From NCBI RefSeq assembly GCF_000018405.1, contig NC_009943.1, positions 3,661,001 to 3,725,000 on the forward strand: a stretch of 64,000 bases of DNA. Direction: 5' to 3'. The notes beneath the pieces are model-generated. The model made no database searches. It was not told the origin of the DNA and was given only the letters and a program-made list of their open reading frames with translations. Shown here in pieces: positions 8,403 through 17,904 of this stretch (the stretch's first letter is position 1; each line of letters starts with the position of its first letter). The DNA is from Desulfosudis oleivorans Hxd3 (GTDB lineage: Bacteria > Desulfobacterota > Desulfobacteria > Desulfobacterales > Desulfosudaceae). A program made the position numbers and the translations under genes.

Positions 8403-9941
8403 ATGGCGCATAGCATGAAAGGAAAAGTTTACCTGGTGGGGGCGGGCCCCGGTGATCCGGCACTGATAACCCTTCGCGGACTCGAGTGCATTCGCATGGC
8501 CGATGTGGTGGTCTACGACTACCTGGCCGCCGACCAGCTCCTGCACCACCGGTCGGAAAACGCCGAAGTCATCTACGTGGGAAAAAAAGGCGGGGACCAT
8601 ACCCTTTCCCAGAACAAGATCAACGATCTGATAGTGGAGAAGGCGGAACAGGGGCTGGTGGTGACCCGGCTCAAGGGCGGGGACCCCTTTATATTCGGTC
8701 GCGGCGGTGAAGAGGCGGAAATCCTGGCCGCCCGCAACATTCCCTTTGAAATCGTGCCCGGCGTGACCTCGGCCATCGCGGCCCCGGCCTATGCCGGTAT
8801 TCCCCTGACCCACCGGGAGCATACCACGTCGGTTTCCTTTATCACCGGCCATGAAGATCCCACCAAGGAACAGTCCACCATTCACTGGCAGGCCCTGGCC
8901 GAGACCGGCGGCACCCTGGTGTTCCTGATGGGGGTAAAGAACCTCTCTTTTATCGTGGACCGGTTGATGGAACACGGCCGGCCGGGAACCACACCCGCGG
9001 CCCTGGTACGATGGGGCACCACGCCCATGCAGCAGACCGTGACCGGCACCCTTGACACCATCGTGGACAGGGTAAAGGCCGCCGGGCTTCAGGCCCCGTG
9101 CATCATTGTCATCGGCGGGGTGGTGAACCTGAGAGAGACCATTGCCTGGTTTGAAGCCTCCCGGCCCCTTCTGGGAAAGACCATTGTGGTGACCCGAGCC
9201 CGGGCCCAGGCCAGTGATTTTATCGCGGCGCTTTCGCGCCTGGGCGCGGCCTGTATTGAGTGTCCCACCATTCGAGTGGCCCCGCCCGACGATACCGCAC
9301 CTCTGGACACGGCCATCGACAACCTGGCCGCCTATGACTGGCTGGTCTTTACCAGCGTCAACGGGGTGGACCGTTTCTTTGCCCGGCTGTTTGAAAAAGG
9401 TGGAGATGTGCGACGCCTGGGGCATCTTAAAACCGCGGTCATCGGACCGGCCACGGAACAGCGGCTTCTGGATTTCGGCGTAAAAAGCGATATCGTGCCG
9501 GAAAGCTTTCGGGCCGAATCGGTGGTGGAGGCATTTACCCGGCAGGACGTGAAAGGCAAAAGCGTACTGCTGCCCAGGGCCGCCGAGGCCCGGCCCATTC
9601 TTCCCGAAGAACTGACGAAGATGGGGGCACGGGTGGACGAGGTGGCAGCCTATGTGACACGGCAGGACGATTCCGCGGCCAAAACCCTTACAGAAGCTCT
9701 GGAGAGCGGGGCCGTCGACATGGTCACCTTTACCAGCTCCTCTACGGTTAAAAACTTCAAGGCCCTGCTGCCAAAGGACAAGTCCACGGCAGACCGGCTG
9801 ATAAAGAATGTGGCGGTGGCTTCCATCGGCCCCATCACCACGGAAACCGCGAAAGACGAGGGCTTTGCGGTTCATGTCACCGCGGACGCTTATACGATAG
9901 AAGGCCTGACCCGGGCCATCATCGACTATTTTAAGGCATAA
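8403..9941 (+). CDS. Fused uroporphyrinogen-III C-methyltransferase / uroporphyrinogen-III synthase
   Basis: 512 residues in two domains. Residues 1-250 are the SAM-dependent C-methyltransferase (CobA/SumT): VYLVGAGPGDPALITLRG, TRLKGGDPFIFGRGGEEAE, EIVPGVTSAIAAPAYAGIPLT. Residues ~265-512 are HemD (KTIVVTRARAQASDFIAAL, VFTSVNGVDRFF, VTFTSSSTVKNF). Together they cyclise hydroxymethylbilane to uroporphyrinogen III and methylate it to precorrin-2, feeding sirohaem, cobalamin and the alternative haem pathway. This fusion is common in anaerobes. I chose the ATG at 8403; ATG 8415 is also possible. Sirohaem supply suits a sulfite-reducing organism. Confidence 0.95.
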   Translation: MAHSMKGKVYLVGAGPGDPALITLRGLECIRMADVVVYDYLAADQLLHHRSENAEVIYVGKKGGDHTLSQNKINDLIVEKAEQGLVVTRLKGGDPFIFGRGGEEAEILAARNIPFEIVPGVTSAIAAPAYAGIPLTHREHTTSVSFITGHEDPTKEQSTIHWQALAETGGTLVFLMGVKNLSFIVDRLMEHGRPGTTPAALVRWGTTPMQQTVTGTLDTIVDRVKAAGLQAPCIIVIGGVVNLRETIAWFEASRPLLGKTIVVTRARAQASDFIAALSRLGAACIECPTIRVAPPDDTAPLDTAIDNLAAYDWLVFTSVNGVDRFFARLFEKGGDVRRLGHLKTAVIGPATEQRLLDFGVKSDIVPESFRAESVVEAFTRQDVKGKSVLLPRAAEARPILPEELTKMGARVDEVAAYVTRQDDSAAKTLTEALESGAVDMVTFTSSSTVKNFKALLPKDKSTADRLIKNVAVASIGPITTETAKDEGFAVHVTADAYTIEGLTRAIIDYFKA

Positions 9942-9963
9942 CCCCATTTTGCAGGAGAAGACC

Positions 9964-12099
9964 ATGAACCAACTGGATGCCATTTTTTCCCCCAAGTCCG
10001 TGGCCGTGCTGGGGGCATCCACCACCCCGGGCAAGGTGGGGCACGATCTGTTTGAAAACATCCTGCGGGGCCGGTTCAACGGCACCCTTTACCCCGTCAA
10101 TCCCAAAGCCGATTCCATTCTCTGCGTCAAGGCCTACCCCAGCCTGCTGGAGGTGCCGGACGCGGTGGACCTGGCCATGATCATCCTGCCGCCCAAAGCC
10201 ACACTGGCCGCCATCCACGACTGCATCGAAAAAAAGGTAAAAGGCGTAGTGATCGTTTCCGCGGGTTTCCGTGAAGTGGGCGGGGAAGGCAAGCAGATCG
10301 AAGAGAGTGTGGCCGCCCTGTGCCGGAAGGCGGGCATCCGGGTGGTGGGGCCCAACTGCCTGGGTGTGATCAATCCCAACAGCAAGGTGCGGCTGAACGC
10401 CAGCTTTTCCCGCCGCATGCCGAGCCAGGGCAACATCTCTTTTATCTCCCAGAGCGGGGCGCTCTGCACCGCGGTGCTGGACTTTGCCTCGGACATGGGG
10501 GTGGGTTTTTCAAAATTCATCTCCACGGGCAACAAAGCAGACGTGGATGAACTGGACCTTCTGACCTACCTTCACAAGGACCCGGCCACCGATGTAATCA
10601 TGATGTATATCGAGGAGCTCAAGCGTGGCGGCCAGGAGTTTGTCGACGCGGTGCGTAAAATCACTTCCTGCAAAAACCCCACCCCCATTCTGGCCATCAA
10701 GTCGGGCCGGACCGGGGCCGGGGCCGCGGCCGCCTCCTCCCACACCGGATCCATTGCCGGTTCCGAGGGTGTGTATGACGCCATCTTCGCTGAAACCGGC
10801 ATCATCCGGGTCGATTCTGTCAATGAGCTCTTCGATTATGCCGGGGCCTTTGCCACCAAAAAATTTCCCATGGGCAAACGCATCGCCATTGTCACCAATG
10901 CCGGGGGTCCGGGCATTGTGGCCACGGACATGACCGAGGTCAGCGGCCTGGAACTGGCCCGGTTTTCTCCGGAAACCATTGAATCCCTGGCCAGCCACCT
11001 GCCGCCCACGGCCAATATTCACAACCCGGTGGACGTGATCGGCGACGCTGACCCGGAGCGATACCAGGCGGCCTTGGACGCGGTGATCCGGGACGAAAAC
11101 ACCGACAGTGCCCTGGTGATTCTGACCCCCCAGTCCATGACCAACGCCATCAAGGTGGCCCGGGTAATTTCAAAAATCGCCCGGCGTACCCCCAAGCCGG
11201 TGGTATGCGCCTTCATGGGCGTGATCGACGTATCCGAGGGGGTGCGCCACCTGCAGGAAAACCACATTCCGGTCTACCGGTTTCCGGAAAACGCGGCCAA
11301 GGCCATTGCCGCCCTTTACCGGTCCGAGCAGTGGGTTCATCGCCAGTACCTGGCCCAGTTTACCTTTTCGCACGACAAGAAACGGGCCAGACAGATCTTT
11401 GAGACCTGCCGACAAGAGGGCCAGACCTATCTCGGTGAACTGGAAGGCAACGAAGTGCTGTCCTGCTACGGCTTTTCCGTGCTGCCCACAAAACTGGCCG
11501 AAACCCCGGAACAGGCCGTGGCCATTGCAAAGGAGATGGGATATCCGGTGGTCATGAAAATTGTCTCGCCCCAGATCATTCACAAGTCTGAAGCCGACGG
11601 CGTCAGGGTCGGGCTGAAAACAGACAAAGAAGTGAACGCCGCCTTTGACGAAATCGTGGCCGGGGCCCGGGCCTACAACCCGAAGGCCCATATCCGCGGT
11701 GTACTGGTCCAGAAATTCTCGCCGGCCGGCCAGGAGGTGATCCTGGGCGTTAACCGCTATCCCGGGTTCGGCCACCTGCTCATGTTCGGCCTGGGCGGCA
11801 TTTTTGTTGAGCTGTTCAAGGACGTGGTGTTCCGCCTGGCCCCCATCGGCCGGAACAACGCGGTGCGCATGATCAAAAGCATCCGGTCGTTTCCCATGCT
11901 CGACGGTTTTCGGGGAAAGCCCAAAAGCGACATTGCCGTGCTTCAGAAACTTCTGGTCTGCCTGTCCGACATGGTGATGGACAACCCGGAAATCGTGGAG
12001 CTGGACATCAACCCCCTGATCGTCCATGACCAGGGCAAGGGGGCCACAGTGGCCGATGTACGCATTATTATTGATCCACCGGATACATGCAAAAAATGA
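9964..12099 (+). CDS. ADP-forming acyl-/acetyl-CoA synthetase, fused alpha-beta form
   Basis: 711 residues. An N-terminal CoA-binding Rossmann domain (IFSPKSVAVLGASTTPGKVG) is followed by the succinyl-CoA-synthetase-like ligase domains (ISQSGALCTAVLDFA; AASSHTGSIAGSEGVYDA with the phospho-His-type SHTGS). A C-terminal ATP-grasp domain follows (EMGYPVVMKIVSPQIIHKSEADGV; NPLIVHD). The family interconverts acyl-CoA + ADP + Pi with acid + CoA + ATP, giving substrate-level ATP from acyl-CoA, or activates acids. The exact acyl substrate cannot be read from sequence. ATG 9964 follows GGAGAAG. It overlaps the next gene by a few bases, so the two are probably co-translated. Confidence 0.92.
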   Translation: MNQLDAIFSPKSVAVLGASTTPGKVGHDLFENILRGRFNGTLYPVNPKADSILCVKAYPSLLEVPDAVDLAMIILPPKATLAAIHDCIEKKVKGVVIVSAGFREVGGEGKQIEESVAALCRKAGIRVVGPNCLGVINPNSKVRLNASFSRRMPSQGNISFISQSGALCTAVLDFASDMGVGFSKFISTGNKADVDELDLLTYLHKDPATDVIMMYIEELKRGGQEFVDAVRKITSCKNPTPILAIKSGRTGAGAAAASSHTGSIAGSEGVYDAIFAETGIIRVDSVNELFDYAGAFATKKFPMGKRIAIVTNAGGPGIVATDMTEVSGLELARFSPETIESLASHLPPTANIHNPVDVIGDADPERYQAALDAVIRDENTDSALVILTPQSMTNAIKVARVISKIARRTPKPVVCAFMGVIDVSEGVRHLQENHIPVYRFPENAAKAIAALYRSEQWVHRQYLAQFTFSHDKKRARQIFETCRQEGQTYLGELEGNEVLSCYGFSVLPTKLAETPEQAVAIAKEMGYPVVMKIVSPQIIHKSEADGVRVGLKTDKEVNAAFDEIVAGARAYNPKAHIRGVLVQKFSPAGQEVILGVNRYPGFGHLLMFGLGGIFVELFKDVVFRLAPIGRNNAVRMIKSIRSFPMLDGFRGKPKSDIAVLQKLLVCLSDMVMDNPEIVELDINPLIVHDQGKGATVADVRIIIDPPDTCKK

Positions 12100-12704
12100 G
12101 CACGCTGTATCCCGTCATCTGTCCGGTATCCGAGACGTTTAAATCCCTGCCCCTTGGCCGGCGACCGGCGGCCCTGAGCCGAATGGCAAAAAATGCGGTG
12201 ACCCTGTCCGCTGAAAAAATCGGCCTGCCGGTGCCTGTGACCTTCCAAAAAAACGACCGCGGTGCGCCTGTGGCTGAAAAGGGGGTGTGGTGGTCTGCCT
12301 CTCACAAGCCCGATTACGTGGCCGGCGTGGTGTCAACATTCCCCATCGGCATTGATGTGGAAAAGATTCTGCCCCGCTCCGAATCCCTGATTGCCAAGGC
12401 CGTATCCCCGGCGGAAGCCGCCCTGTTTTCCCGGGACCGGTGGACTATTTTTTTCCGGTGCTGGACCGCCAAGGAGGCGGCCTTGAAAAGCAGGGGTGTC
12501 GGCATTGCCGATCTTTCCCGCTGCCGGGTAGTGTCTGTTGTTAATGACACCCGGCTCGTGGTTCGCTTCAACGGGGCCAACCTGTCTGTCGAACAGTTTT
12601 TTTTTGACCACCATGTGGCATCGGTGACACGTCCGGATCAATGCGTGGTTGCGTGGACCGTGAGCGATTGCGAGGCCATGGCGAACCGGTCTTCCACCCT
12701 GTAA
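12087..12704 (+). CDS. 4'-phosphopantetheinyl transferase
   Basis: 205 residues. The family transfers phosphopantetheine from CoA to a carrier-protein serine. Magnesium/CoA motifs: PIGIDVEKIL near residues 88-97 (G-x-D) and RCWTAKEAALKSRGVG near 128-143 (W-x-x-KEA). VWWSASHKPDYVAGVV is the substrate-proximal segment. This is a short Sfp-like arrangement. An alternative ATG at 12096 would overlap the upstream stop as ATGA. Cotranscription with the acyl-CoA synthetase is likely; the target carrier protein is not in the window. Confidence 0.85.
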   Translation: MQKMSTLYPVICPVSETFKSLPLGRRPAALSRMAKNAVTLSAEKIGLPVPVTFQKNDRGAPVAEKGVWWSASHKPDYVAGVVSTFPIGIDVEKILPRSESLIAKAVSPAEAALFSRDRWTIFFRCWTAKEAALKSRGVGIADLSRCRVVSVVNDTRLVVRFNGANLSVEQFFFDHHVASVTRPDQCVVAWTVSDCEAMANRSSTL

Positions 12705-12982
12705 CCCGAATATTTCATGAAGTTTTCCCGAACTTATAAATTTTAATCAAGCTACAGTATGTTGTGATTGATTTTGGACATTTTTTGAAAATACAAACTG
12801 CCATGACCGACGTGAGGCACTTTATTCCAATTTTATGTCGAAAACTTTCACCCTTCGGGCGAGTCGCCTTGATCCCGCCATCGGCGGGACTGTGTTGCGG
12901 GACATTCGCGGTAGATTGACTACAGCTTCATGCCCCGCGCCTTGCATCTGCGGTCAAATCAACTCGTGAAATATCCGGGGTA
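12704..12982. repeat. MITE-like intergenic repeat family B, copy 1 (long)
   Basis: Bounded by imperfect terminal inverted repeats: CCCGAATATTTCATGAAGT on the left, and AACTCGTGAAATATCCGGGG on the right, whose complement begins CCCCGGATATTTCACGAG. It shares with 17726-17877 the blocks TTTTTTGAAAATACAAACTG and CAAATCAACTCGTGAAATAT. Copy 1 carries an extra ~125-bp GC-rich interior segment. No ORF. It lies between the PPTase gene and the csp leader. Confidence 0.6.
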
Positions 12983-13181
12983 AATCTTTTTTTATTTTTT
13001 TTTCAAAACGCAACGAATTTGCTTGTTTTTATGTTTAATCCGGTTTATGGTAACCAACAATCAATGGGTTTCATCATTAGGCGATGGAACCGGTTCGGTC
13101 TGAAGGAAGTACCCGTTTGTCACAAAGGTATCCTCCAGTACACGACGTTGAGAATCATAAAAACAGTAAGGAGGAAGTTTC

Positions 13182-13382
13182 ATGGCAGACGGAATTGTTA
13201 AATGGTTTAACGACAGCAAGGGCTTTGGTTTCATCGAGCAGGACAACGGACCGGATGTGTTCGTACATCACTCAGCGATCAACGCCTCGGGTTTCAAAAC
13301 CCTCAACGAGGGTGACCGCGTCACGTTTGATATCGTGGACGGCAAAAAAGGCCCGGCTGCGGCAAACGTAACCGTCGTGTAA
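13182..13382 (+). CDS. Cold-shock domain protein (CspA family)
   Basis: 66 residues covering a complete cold-shock OB-fold: [18 protein letters not shown] (RNP1 KGFGFI), DVFVHHSAI (RNP2), [21 protein letters not shown]. It binds single-stranded RNA/DNA and acts as an RNA chaperone or antiterminator. The ATG is preceded by AAGGAGGAAG. The ~160 bp upstream has no ORF of its own and may be the long structured leader typical of csp mRNAs. A strong terminator follows, so it is a single-gene transcript. Confidence 0.96.
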   Translation: MADGIVKWFNDSKGFGFIEQDNGPDVFVHHSAINASGFKTLNEGDRVTFDIVDGKKGPAAANVTVV

Positions 13383-13403
13383 CCCTATCGGGAAGCACTT
13401 TTA

Positions 13404-13448
13404 AAAGGCACCTTCCGACGTCATTGCGACGGGAGGTGCCTTTTTTTA
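13404..13448 (+). terminator. Rho-independent terminator after csp
   Basis: Stem AAGGCACCT..CCG / CGG.AGGTGCCTT followed by seven T, 22 bp after the csp stop codon. Confidence 0.9.
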
Positions 13449-13488
13449 TTTTCATTTTACGTTGCGTCTGTTTAATAAAAGGACCGCC

Positions 13489-14877
13489 ATGATCACCGAC
13501 ACCTTCACACGGCAGTCGATCATTGATGCCGACGCGCGCACTCTGTTTTTATGGCATGCCCGGCCTGGCGCCATTGAACGGCTCAGCCCGCCCTGGGACC
13601 CCCTGGAGGTGATCTTTCGCACCGGCGGCATTACTGTCGGCGCCCGGGTGGTACTGAAGATGTTTGCCGGCCCGGTGCCCTACCGGTGGCACGCCCGGCA
13701 TACCGTGTATGAAGAAAACCAAAAATTCGTGGACGAGCAGGTCAAAGGGCCCATGGCCTTCTGGCGTCACACCCACGCCTTTGAGCCGGCCGGAGAAAAC
13801 CAATGCCGGCTCATCGACACCATTGATTATCGCCTGCCGCTTTATCCCCTTACCCGTTTTCCCGGCAAGCTCCTGGTGGAGAACAAACTTGCCCGCATCT
13901 TTGCCTGGCGTCACCGGATCACCGCCTTTGACATGGCCCTGCACCGGCGGTTTAACAAAAAGGGGCCCATGACCGTGCTGATCTCCGGGGCCAGCGGAGT
14001 CCTGGCATCAGCCCTGATCCCCCTGCTCACCACCGGTGGCCACAGGGTGGTCAGGCTGGTGCGCCGCAAACCGTCGGCCGAAAACGAGGTGTTCTGGAAC
14101 CCGGCCGACAATGTCATTGACACTGATGCCTTGAAAAACCATACCATTGACGCGGTGATTCACCTGGCCGGCGAGCATGTGGGCACCGGACGGTGGACGG
14201 ACGCCAAGAAAAAAACCATTATCGACAGCCGGCAGCAGGGCACCCGTCTTCTGGCCGAAACTGCGGCCCGGCTCTCCCCCAGGCCCGGGGTTTTTCTCTG
14301 CGCCTCGGCCACCGGATTTTACGGTGAACGGGGAGAGGCCGTGCTGACGGAAAATGACGGGCCGGGAAACGATTTTCTGGCAAAGGTGTGCAAAATATGG
14401 GAAGCCTCGGTCCAGCCGGCAACGGACGCCGGCATTCGCACCGTTCGCATGCGCATCGGTGTGGTGCTTACACCAAAAGGCGGGGCCCTGCAGCGGCTGC
14501 TTCTGCCCTTTCAGCTCGGCATGGGTGGCCGCCTGGGAAACGGCCGCCAGTATTTAAGCTGGATCGGTATTGATGACGCCATCGGCGCCATCTTTTACCT
14601 GCTGATGAATGAGACGGTCAGCGGGCCGGTCAACGTGGTATCCCCTTCCCCGGTCACCAACGCCGAATTTACCCGGACCCTGGCAACGGTGCTTTGCCGT
14701 CCGGCCTTGATGCCGGTGCCGGCAACGGCCATTGACCTTGCCTTTGGCGAAATGGGTACCACCGTGCTGCTCACCAGCACCCGGGTGGCGCCGTCAAAAC
14801 TGACAGAATCCGGCTACTGTTTCGGCTGGCCCGATCTTGAAAGCGCACTGCGCCACATTCTGGGAAAGACACGTTAA
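13489..14877 (+). CDS. SRPBCC domain fused to TIGR01777-type NAD(P)-binding epimerase
   Basis: 462 residues. The first ~155 are a SRPBCC/START-superfamily ligand-binding domain (SIIDADARTLFLWHARPGAIERLSPPW; MAFWRHTHAFEP). From residue ~160 there is an extended-SDR Rossmann fold: MTVLISGASGVLASALIPLL (GASGxL), DAVIHLAGEHVGTGRWT, FLCASATGFYGERGEAVLTE and RIGVVLTPKGGAL, all typical of the TIGR01777/SDR39U1 family. The reaction is unknown; homologues include cell-division-associated YfcH. ATG 13489 follows AAAGGACC. The next gene begins two bases after its stop, so both are co-translated. Confidence 0.88.
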   Translation: MITDTFTRQSIIDADARTLFLWHARPGAIERLSPPWDPLEVIFRTGGITVGARVVLKMFAGPVPYRWHARHTVYEENQKFVDEQVKGPMAFWRHTHAFEPAGENQCRLIDTIDYRLPLYPLTRFPGKLLVENKLARIFAWRHRITAFDMALHRRFNKKGPMTVLISGASGVLASALIPLLTTGGHRVVRLVRRKPSAENEVFWNPADNVIDTDALKNHTIDAVIHLAGEHVGTGRWTDAKKKTIIDSRQQGTRLLAETAARLSPRPGVFLCASATGFYGERGEAVLTENDGPGNDFLAKVCKIWEASVQPATDAGIRTVRMRIGVVLTPKGGALQRLLLPFQLGMGGRLGNGRQYLSWIGIDDAIGAIFYLLMNETVSGPVNVVSPSPVTNAEFTRTLATVLCRPALMPVPATAIDLAFGEMGTTVLLTSTRVAPSKLTESGYCFGWPDLESALRHILGKTR

Positions 14878-14878
14878 G

Positions 14879-15985
14879 ATGAGCATCCGGTTAAAATGGT
14901 TCTTCTTTGTTCTCATGCTTGCGGCCCTGGCCTTCGGCTTTCTTCACCTGTTTGCCGATGCCGGCCCCTATACCTTTGAACGGCTCCACGTGTTTCTGTT
15001 CAACCTCTGCGCCGGCGGATCGGTGATTCTCTTCTTTTCCGAACAGCCGCGGCGCTTTTCTCCACGGGTTTGTCTGTTTATGGCACTGGCCATGGCCTAC
15101 GCGGTGTTTGCCTTTTTAATGATCTACATACCGGCCGTTGTTCTCTCCCTGGTGCTGGCCCTGATCGTGGAAAGCGTGCGCGTTCAGCGCTTTTCCCTTT
15201 TTCCCTGGGGGTTTTTCAAAAAAACAGAGCCGGTGGACCAGAAATTTCACCAGGCGGCCCTGCTATGCCTCTCCCTGGGACTGGCCATTTCCGCGGCCGT
15301 GATTGTGAACAACGAATATCTGAAACTTGTCTCCTTTGCCAAGCTCCAGCTGGATGTCTTTTTCCTGGGGTTTTCCTTTCCGGTCTCCCTGATCACCCTG
15401 TCGTTGATCTTTTCCTTTATGACCGGGCCTGAAACCACCGGCCTGCGTATGCTCAAGGAAATCGGTTTCTGGGCCGTCAACCTGGGGGTGATCATCTTCT
15501 TTCTGTTTATTATTTTTGAAAACCTGCCCAGCCAGGTAGGGGTCACCCTTATCCTTTTCGGGGCCGTGGCCATGATCACCGTGCTCTATTACCGGCTGGG
15601 AAAAGTGGCCCAGCAGAAGCATTTTCTGACGTCGGGCATGGGATTTCTCCTGGTCACCGCCATCACCGGCATCGCCTACATCTTTGCCGAGCTGGGCTCA
15701 GGCTACACCAGTGAAAAATACCACTGGCTGCTGAAACTCCACGCCTTTGCCTCCCTGTACGGCTGGAACCTTTGCGGCCTGGCCGTGATTTTCCGCTACG
15801 ACGATTTTCCCATCGCCCTTCACTCCCGTCCCCTGATCGTGTTTCACTGGATCACGGCCCTGGTACTTGCGCCCCTGGGCATCTATTTTCCCCTATTCTC
15901 CCTTATGGCCCTGGTCTGCTATGCCGTGCTGCTTTACGCCATCCTCTTTGCCGCCCGGGCGCCCTCGCCCTTGGGCGGACAATAA
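14879..15985 (+). CDS. Polytopic membrane protein of unknown function
   Basis: 368 residues with roughly ten hydrophobic segments (for example WFFFVLMLAALAFGFLHLF, VFLFNLCAGGSVILFF, VFFLGFSFPVSLITLSLIF, LGVIIFFLFIIF, LVCYAVLLYAILFAA). Between the helices are LHAFASLYGWNLCGLAVIFRY and HWITALVLAPLGIYF. The HAFASLYGWN motif, with conserved His and Trp in a membrane context, is reminiscent of haem-copper-oxidase-like or YndJ-like proteins. I do not assign a family. Translationally coupled to the TIGR01777 gene. Confidence 0.75.
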   Translation: MSIRLKWFFFVLMLAALAFGFLHLFADAGPYTFERLHVFLFNLCAGGSVILFFSEQPRRFSPRVCLFMALAMAYAVFAFLMIYIPAVVLSLVLALIVESVRVQRFSLFPWGFFKKTEPVDQKFHQAALLCLSLGLAISAAVIVNNEYLKLVSFAKLQLDVFFLGFSFPVSLITLSLIFSFMTGPETTGLRMLKEIGFWAVNLGVIIFFLFIIFENLPSQVGVTLILFGAVAMITVLYYRLGKVAQQKHFLTSGMGFLLVTAITGIAYIFAELGSGYTSEKYHWLLKLHAFASLYGWNLCGLAVIFRYDDFPIALHSRPLIVFHWITALVLAPLGIYFPLFSLMALVCYAVLLYAILFAARAPSPLGGQ

Positions 15986-15990
15986 AAAAA

Positions 15991-16022
15991 CCGGCCCGCG
16001 ATTGAGCGAGATCGCGGGCCGG
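15991..16022 (-). terminator. Strong hairpin between convergent genes
   Basis: A perfect 12-bp stem CCGGCCCGCGAT / ATCGCGGGCCGG with an 8-nt loop, directly after the stop codon at 15985. The T-run (seven T) lies on the minus-strand exit side, so it best terminates leftward transcripts from the sigma-54 activator. The hairpin may also stop rightward transcripts. Confidence 0.7.
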
Positions 16023-16283
16023 CCAAAACAGAAGGTAATCATGGAGGTATGAATGGCATTACCCTCGCCCAAAGGTTCAGCAAGATGCATGCCGAGCTAT
16101 CGCCTGCCTGCCAGTATCCGGCCACACCGGCAGAAATCAAACGGCCCCTTTCCCTCTTTTTAAAAAATATATTTAATTCAATAAATTAAATTTAAAACCA
16201 TCGGCATTCAATAAAATTGACCACACGGCCTTTCGAGCCAGGACCGGACCAGTACATAGAGAACAACCGGCAATGCGTTAACC

Positions 16284-16293
16284 GTAACGTTAC
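16284..16293. promoter_or_regulatory. Palindromic candidate operator GTAACGTTAC, site 1
   Basis: Perfect 10-bp palindrome GTAACGTTAC within GCGTTAACCGTAACGTTACC, just past the stop codon of the sigma-54 activator. The same two elements (GCGTTAACC and GTAACGTTACC) recur at 17875-17905 upstream of the divergent operon. Its function at the 3' side is unclear; binding by the neighbouring activator is inference. Confidence 0.4.
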
Positions 16294-16313
16294 CCTATAT
16301 CCGGACCGGCAAC

Positions 16314-17759
16314 TCATTTTTCAGGCGGCTGAAGGGGAATATTCCACTTTTTCATCTGTTTCCAGATGGCGGTGCGACTCACGCCGGCCCTTCTGGCAAC
16401 TTCGGCCTTGTTCCAGTTGCAGGCAGCCAGCAGCTCCAGCAGGGAGTGGCGGGTCAGGGGACGGGGAGGCGAGACAACGGAAAGCAATCCGGCGTCCCCA
16501 TGACCGGCATAATAATCGGCCTTGCGAATCTCCACCGGCAGATCAAAAGGCGAGATAGTCCCATTTTCCGAGCACAGCACAAAGGCGTGCTCAATGGCGT
16601 TTTCCAATTCCCGCACATTGCCCGGCCAGTTGTAATCCATCAGCAGGCGCATGGTGTTGGCTGTCACGCCCGCAATGTTCTTGGCGGTTTTGCGGTTCTC
16701 CATCGTGATGAAGTGCTCAACCAGCAGGGGAATGTCTTCCCTGCGATCCTTCAGCGGCGGCACCTGGACGGGAAAAACCTTGAGCCGGTAATAAAGGTCC
16801 TGCCTGAATTCGCCGCTGTTGACAAGGGCCAGCAGGTTTTTATTGGTGGCGGTAAGAATGCGAATGTCCACGAACCGTTTCTGGGACTCGCCCACCCGCT
16901 CCACGGTTCTTTCCTGAAGCACCCGCAGCAGCTTGACCTGGATGAAAGGGCTAATTTCACCGATTTCGTCGAGGAACACGGTACCGCCGTCAGCCTCTTC
17001 AAAACGGCCTTTTCTGTCCCGATGGGCCCCGGTGAACGATCCCCTGGCATGGCCGAAAAGCTCGCTCTCCAGCAGGGATTCGGACAGGGCGCTGCAGTTC
17101 ACCGTGATCATCGGTCCCTGGGAACGGGCGCTGTTGTGATGAATGGCGCCGGCCACCAGCTCCTTGCCGGTGCCGCTCTCCCCCTGGATCAAAACCGTGG
17201 CATCGCTGGCCGCGGCCGCCTCCACCGCGGCAAAGACCCTGTTCATGGCGTTGCTTTTGCCGATGATGTTGTCCAGCCGGTGAATCTCTCCCAGCTTGCG
17301 GCCAGCCTCGGCCAGCTGCTGACGGGCCTCTTGCAGTTCGGTAAGATCGGAAACCGTCTCGACAACACCGATCACCTCGCCGGTGTCGTCGGTAACCACC
17401 CGCGCGCTTTTCATCACCGGCACATGGCGGCCGTCTTTGTGCCGCAGCCGGCACTCTTTTGAGTTGACCCGGCCGTGCTTGAAAATGCCGCATTCGCTCA
17501 TGCCGGCCGGGCAGGTTTTGCCAAAGCACTCGGTAAATTTCAAAAGCGAGCAATTTTGGCCCAAAGCCTCGCCGGCCGGATATCCGCTGATTTTTTCCAT
17601 GGCCGGATTCCACGAAAGAATGCGGCCATTTTTATCCAAAGCAAAAACCCCTTCCGCCATGGCGTCAAACAGCATCACGGCAAACTCAGGAGTAATGGAT
17701 GTGCGGTTGCTGGTATTGATGCCCATCGAACCCGGACCTTTCATGAAATTTTTCGACAT
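16314..17759 (-). CDS. PAS-domain sigma-54-dependent transcriptional activator
   Basis: 481 residues. A PAS domain (~25-140) contains an unusual cysteine cluster (C70, C78, C83, C90, C103). The AAA+ domain has Walker A GESGTGKE (193-200), the sigma-54-contact loop GSFTGA (240-245; the usual form is GAFTGA), Walker [14 protein letters not shown] and [19 protein letters not shown] Fis-type HTH ends the protein ([25 protein letters not shown]). It hydrolyses ATP to open sigma-54 promoters. The promoter at 18042 and the shared GTAACGTTAC sites point to the divergent operon as target. Cysteines in the PAS suggest redox or metal sensing (inference). The start is uncertain: no good RBS at 17759, and ATGs at 17744 and 17726 are alternatives. 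Confidence 0.93.
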   Translation of the reverse strand: MSKNFMKGPGSMGINTSNRTSITPEFAVMLFDAMAEGVFALDKNGRILSWNPAMEKISGYPAGEALGQNCSLLKFTECFGKTCPAGMSECGIFKHGRVNSKECRLRHKDGRHVPVMKSARVVTDDTGEVIGVVETVSDLTELQEARQQLAEAGRKLGEIHRLDNIIGKSNAMNRVFAAVEAAAASDATVLIQGESGTGKELVAGAIHHNSARSQGPMITVNCSALSESLLESELFGHARGSFTGAHRDRKGRFEEADGGTVFLDEIGEISPFIQVKLLRVLQERTVERVGESQKRFVDIRILTATNKNLLALVNSGEFRQDLYYRLKVFPVQVPPLKDRREDIPLLVEHFITMENRKTAKNIAGVTANTMRLLMDYNWPGNVRELENAIEHAFVLCSENGTISPFDLPVEIRKADYYAGHGDAGLLSVVSPPRPLTRHSLLELLAACNWNKAEVARRAGVSRTAIWKQMKKWNIPLQPPEK

Positions 17760-17877
17760 TGGTTAATTTTTATATAAGACACAGTGTGTTGAAATTGTTT
17801 TCAGGCGTTTTTTGAAAATACAAACTGTCATAAACGATTTGAGGCCAAATCAACTCGTGAAATATCCGGGCTAAGCG
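17726..17877. repeat. MITE-like intergenic repeat family B, copy 2 (short)
   Basis: About 150 bp matching the outer parts of 12704-12982: left end CCCGGACCTTTCATGAAATT, then TTTTTTGAAAATACAAACTG and CAAATCAACTCGTGAAATAT with CCGGG at the right end. It overlaps the proposed start of the sigma-54 activator, which suggests that its longest start may be wrong or that the insertion created the current 5' end. Confidence 0.55.
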
Positions 17878-17894
17878 TTAACCTTTAACACAAA

Positions 17895-17904
17895 GTAACG
17901 TTAC
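17895..17904. promoter_or_regulatory. Palindromic candidate operator GTAACGTTAC, site 2
   Basis: Second perfect GTAACGTTAC, with GCGTTAACC 11 bp to its left, about 140 bp upstream of the -24 element at 18043. That distance suits an enhancer site for a sigma-54 activator. Compare 16284-16293. Confidence 0.5.

Noticed and set aside
8385-10085. A 566-residue frame on the minus strand opposite cobA-hemD
   Set aside because: Antisense shadow; no RBS, no recognisable motifs, and the plus-strand gene is certain.
12840-12960. Small gene inside repeat family B copy 1
   Set aside because: No frame with a start and RBS; the segment is an insertion within an intergenic repeat.
16240-16300. Sigma-54 promoter downstream of the activator gene
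   Set aside because: GTAACGTTAC is present but no TGGCAC-N5-TTGC pair is found there.
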